6,793 nucleotides of DNA. Source: Planctomycetia bacterium. Its GTDB lineage: Bacteria > Planctomycetota > Phycisphaerae > Phycisphaerales > SM1A02. Positions 6,171 through 6,793 of this stretch are shown here, piece after piece. Each line of letters starts with the position of its first letter. The stretch's first letter is position 1. A model generated the notes under the pieces. The model was not told the DNA's origin. It did not search any database and saw only the letters and a program-made list of their open reading frames with translations. The position numbers and the translations under genes are program-made. The stretch lies in contig SYPI01000126.1 in assembly GCA_005804005.1 (NCBI GenBank), positions 1-6,793 of the forward strand, written 5' to 3'.

Positions 6171-6697
6171 CGCAGTCCCCTCTGGGGCAACCGCTCTGCG
6201 CCGCAGATGGCGATGGCGATGGCATCGGCCACATCGGCTGGCCGCGGAGGCTTGGCGAGCCCACAGCGCGCCATGACCGCGCTCTGCACCTGGCGCTTGG
6301 TGGCATGGCCGTTCCCGGTCAGCGCCTTCTTCACCGCGGTAGGCGAGAGTTCGGTGAGGCCGAGCGAACGCTGCCCCGCGGCCAGCAGGACCACTCCCCG
6401 GGCGTGAGCCATGAGGATCGACGTCGCCGGGTGCTTGGGCCGCGAAAACACCGATTCAACCACCATGTGCGAGGGACGGTACTCGCTCAGCACCGCCTCC
6501 AGATCAGCAGCCAGTTCACCGAGGCGGTGAACCAACGGGGTTCGGGCGCTCAGGCGGAACACCCCGGCATCCACGATGCACACCGCCCCCCGCGCTGTCA
6601 GTTCCACACAGGCGTATCCGGTTCGCTGCAGACCCGGGTCAATTCCCAGGACGCGCCTTGCCTTTGCTGCCACTCGCGGCGCGGTTCGCCCGACCAT
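6167..6697 (-). CDS. ruvC: Crossover junction endodeoxyribonuclease (Holliday junction resolvase)
   Basis: RuvC is the dimeric, metal-dependent nuclease that cuts Holliday junctions after branch migration by RuvAB. The protein has 176 residues, normal for the family. The four acidic catalytic positions are present: D20 in VLGIDPG, E81 in VVESVF, and D155 and D158 in PADVADAIAIA, corresponding to E. coli D7, E66, D138 and D141. F84, three residues after E81, matches the junction-stacking Phe69. The segment after it reads SRPKHPATSILMAHARGVVLLAA, instead of the commoner form with F..N..S.L..GQARG. A 13-residue basic extension precedes the first strand compared with E. coli. ATG 6697 has an AGGA seven bases upstream. 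The gene is linked tightly to an unknown gene before it (nine-base gap) and to trpE after it (four-base overlap); ruvA and ruvB are not visible. Confidence 0.95.
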   Translation of the reverse strand: MVGRTAPRVAAKARRVLGIDPGLQRTGYACVELTARGAVCIVDAGVFRLSARTPLVHRLGELAADLEAVLSEYRPSHMVVESVFSRPKHPATSILMAHARGVVLLAAGQRSLGLTELSPTAVKKALTGNGHATKRQVQSAVMARCGLAKPPRPADVADAIAIAICGAERLPQRGLR

Positions 6698-6704
6698 GGC
6701 GGCA

Positions 6705-6708
6705 TCCT
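6705..6708 (-). promoter_or_regulatory. Ribosome-binding site of ruvC, overlapping the preceding stop codon
   Basis: AGGA lies seven bases before the ruvC ATG, and three of its bases belong to the TAG stop (6709-6707) of the upstream gene. Ribosomes finishing the upstream gene would therefore stop on the ruvC initiation site, which suggests coupling. Confidence 0.6.
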
Positions 6709-6793
6709 ACGGGTTTGCATCGGCCGCACCGATGGCGCGCAGCGTCAGCGTGACCGCACTGCCCTCAGGCCACACTCGCTCGGTGAAGACCTC
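6707..6793 (-). CDS. Unidentified gene, C-terminal 28 codons only
   Basis: The minus strand has one open frame entering from the right edge and ending in TAG at 6709-6707. The visible part starts EVFTERVWPEGSAVTLTLR and ends in GAADANP. Its middle looks like a beta strand followed by a short flexible end. I do not recognise it; it does not resemble the end of YebC, a frequent ruvC neighbour. It is probably the upstream member of the ruvC-trpE operon, given the nine-base gap to the ruvC ATG. The frame is inferred from its protein-like composition and spacing, since only 87 bases are available. Confidence 0.5.
   Translation of the reverse strand, partial: EVFTERVWPEGSAVTLTLRAIGAADANP

Noticed and set aside
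6206..6223. Three GATGGC hexamer copies in ruvC, considered as a phase-variation repeat
   Set aside because: The repeat encodes Ala-Ile-Ala-Ile-Ala-Ile, matching the normal alternating hydrophobic helix after the last catalytic Asp of RuvC. Hexamer changes would not shift the frame, so switching is unlikely.

Overview
This window looks like an ordinary chromosomal housekeeping stretch from a GC-rich bacterium. Several protein details point toward Planctomycetota, perhaps Phycisphaerae-like. The RuvC has a 'SRPKHPATSILMAHARGV' segment in place of the commoner F..N..S.L..GQARG form. The S41 peptidase has an 'R.VHR...WGVTPDLVVELTPEQ' ending of the type I associate with that phylum. This placement is inference from memory of family sequences, not a database result.

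Layout, left to right. A minus-strand block (positions 3621 down to 1) reads: a secreted S41 carboxyl-terminal processing peptidase with a PDZ domain, a short open stretch of 27 codons, the pyruvate dehydrogenase E1 alpha subunit (pdhA), and the first codons of a probable E1 beta subunit (pdhB) that runs off the window. The 27-codon stretch continues in frame after the peptidase stop, and its own stop overlaps the pdhA ATG (TGATG). pdhA and pdhB overlap as GTGA. A 96-base divergent intergenic region (3622-3717) separates this block from the only plus-strand gene, an unrecognised polytopic membrane protein with an acidic, proline-rich C-terminal tail (3718-4617). That gene converges, across 14 bases, on a second minus-strand block (6793 down to 4632): the last 28 codons of an unidentified gene, then ruvC (Holliday junction resolvase), then trpE (anthranilate synthase component I). 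In the second block the ruvC ribosome-binding site overlaps the preceding stop codon, and ruvC and trpE overlap as ATGA.

How the genes relate. pdhA and pdhB together would form the E1 component that feeds pyruvate carbon to acetyl-CoA. trpE makes anthranilate for tryptophan and needs a TrpG glutamine amidotransferase that is not here. ruvC resolves recombination intermediates and shares only an operon with trpE. The S41 peptidase acts outside the cytoplasmic membrane and has no obvious biochemical link to pyruvate dehydrogenase.

I found no RNA genes, mobile elements, CRISPR arrays or convincing intrinsic terminators. I see no clear sign of a new biological system. The best leads are the coding-like 27-codon stretch and hairpin after the peptidase stop codon, the orphan membrane protein, and the large uncharacterised N-terminal region of the peptidase.
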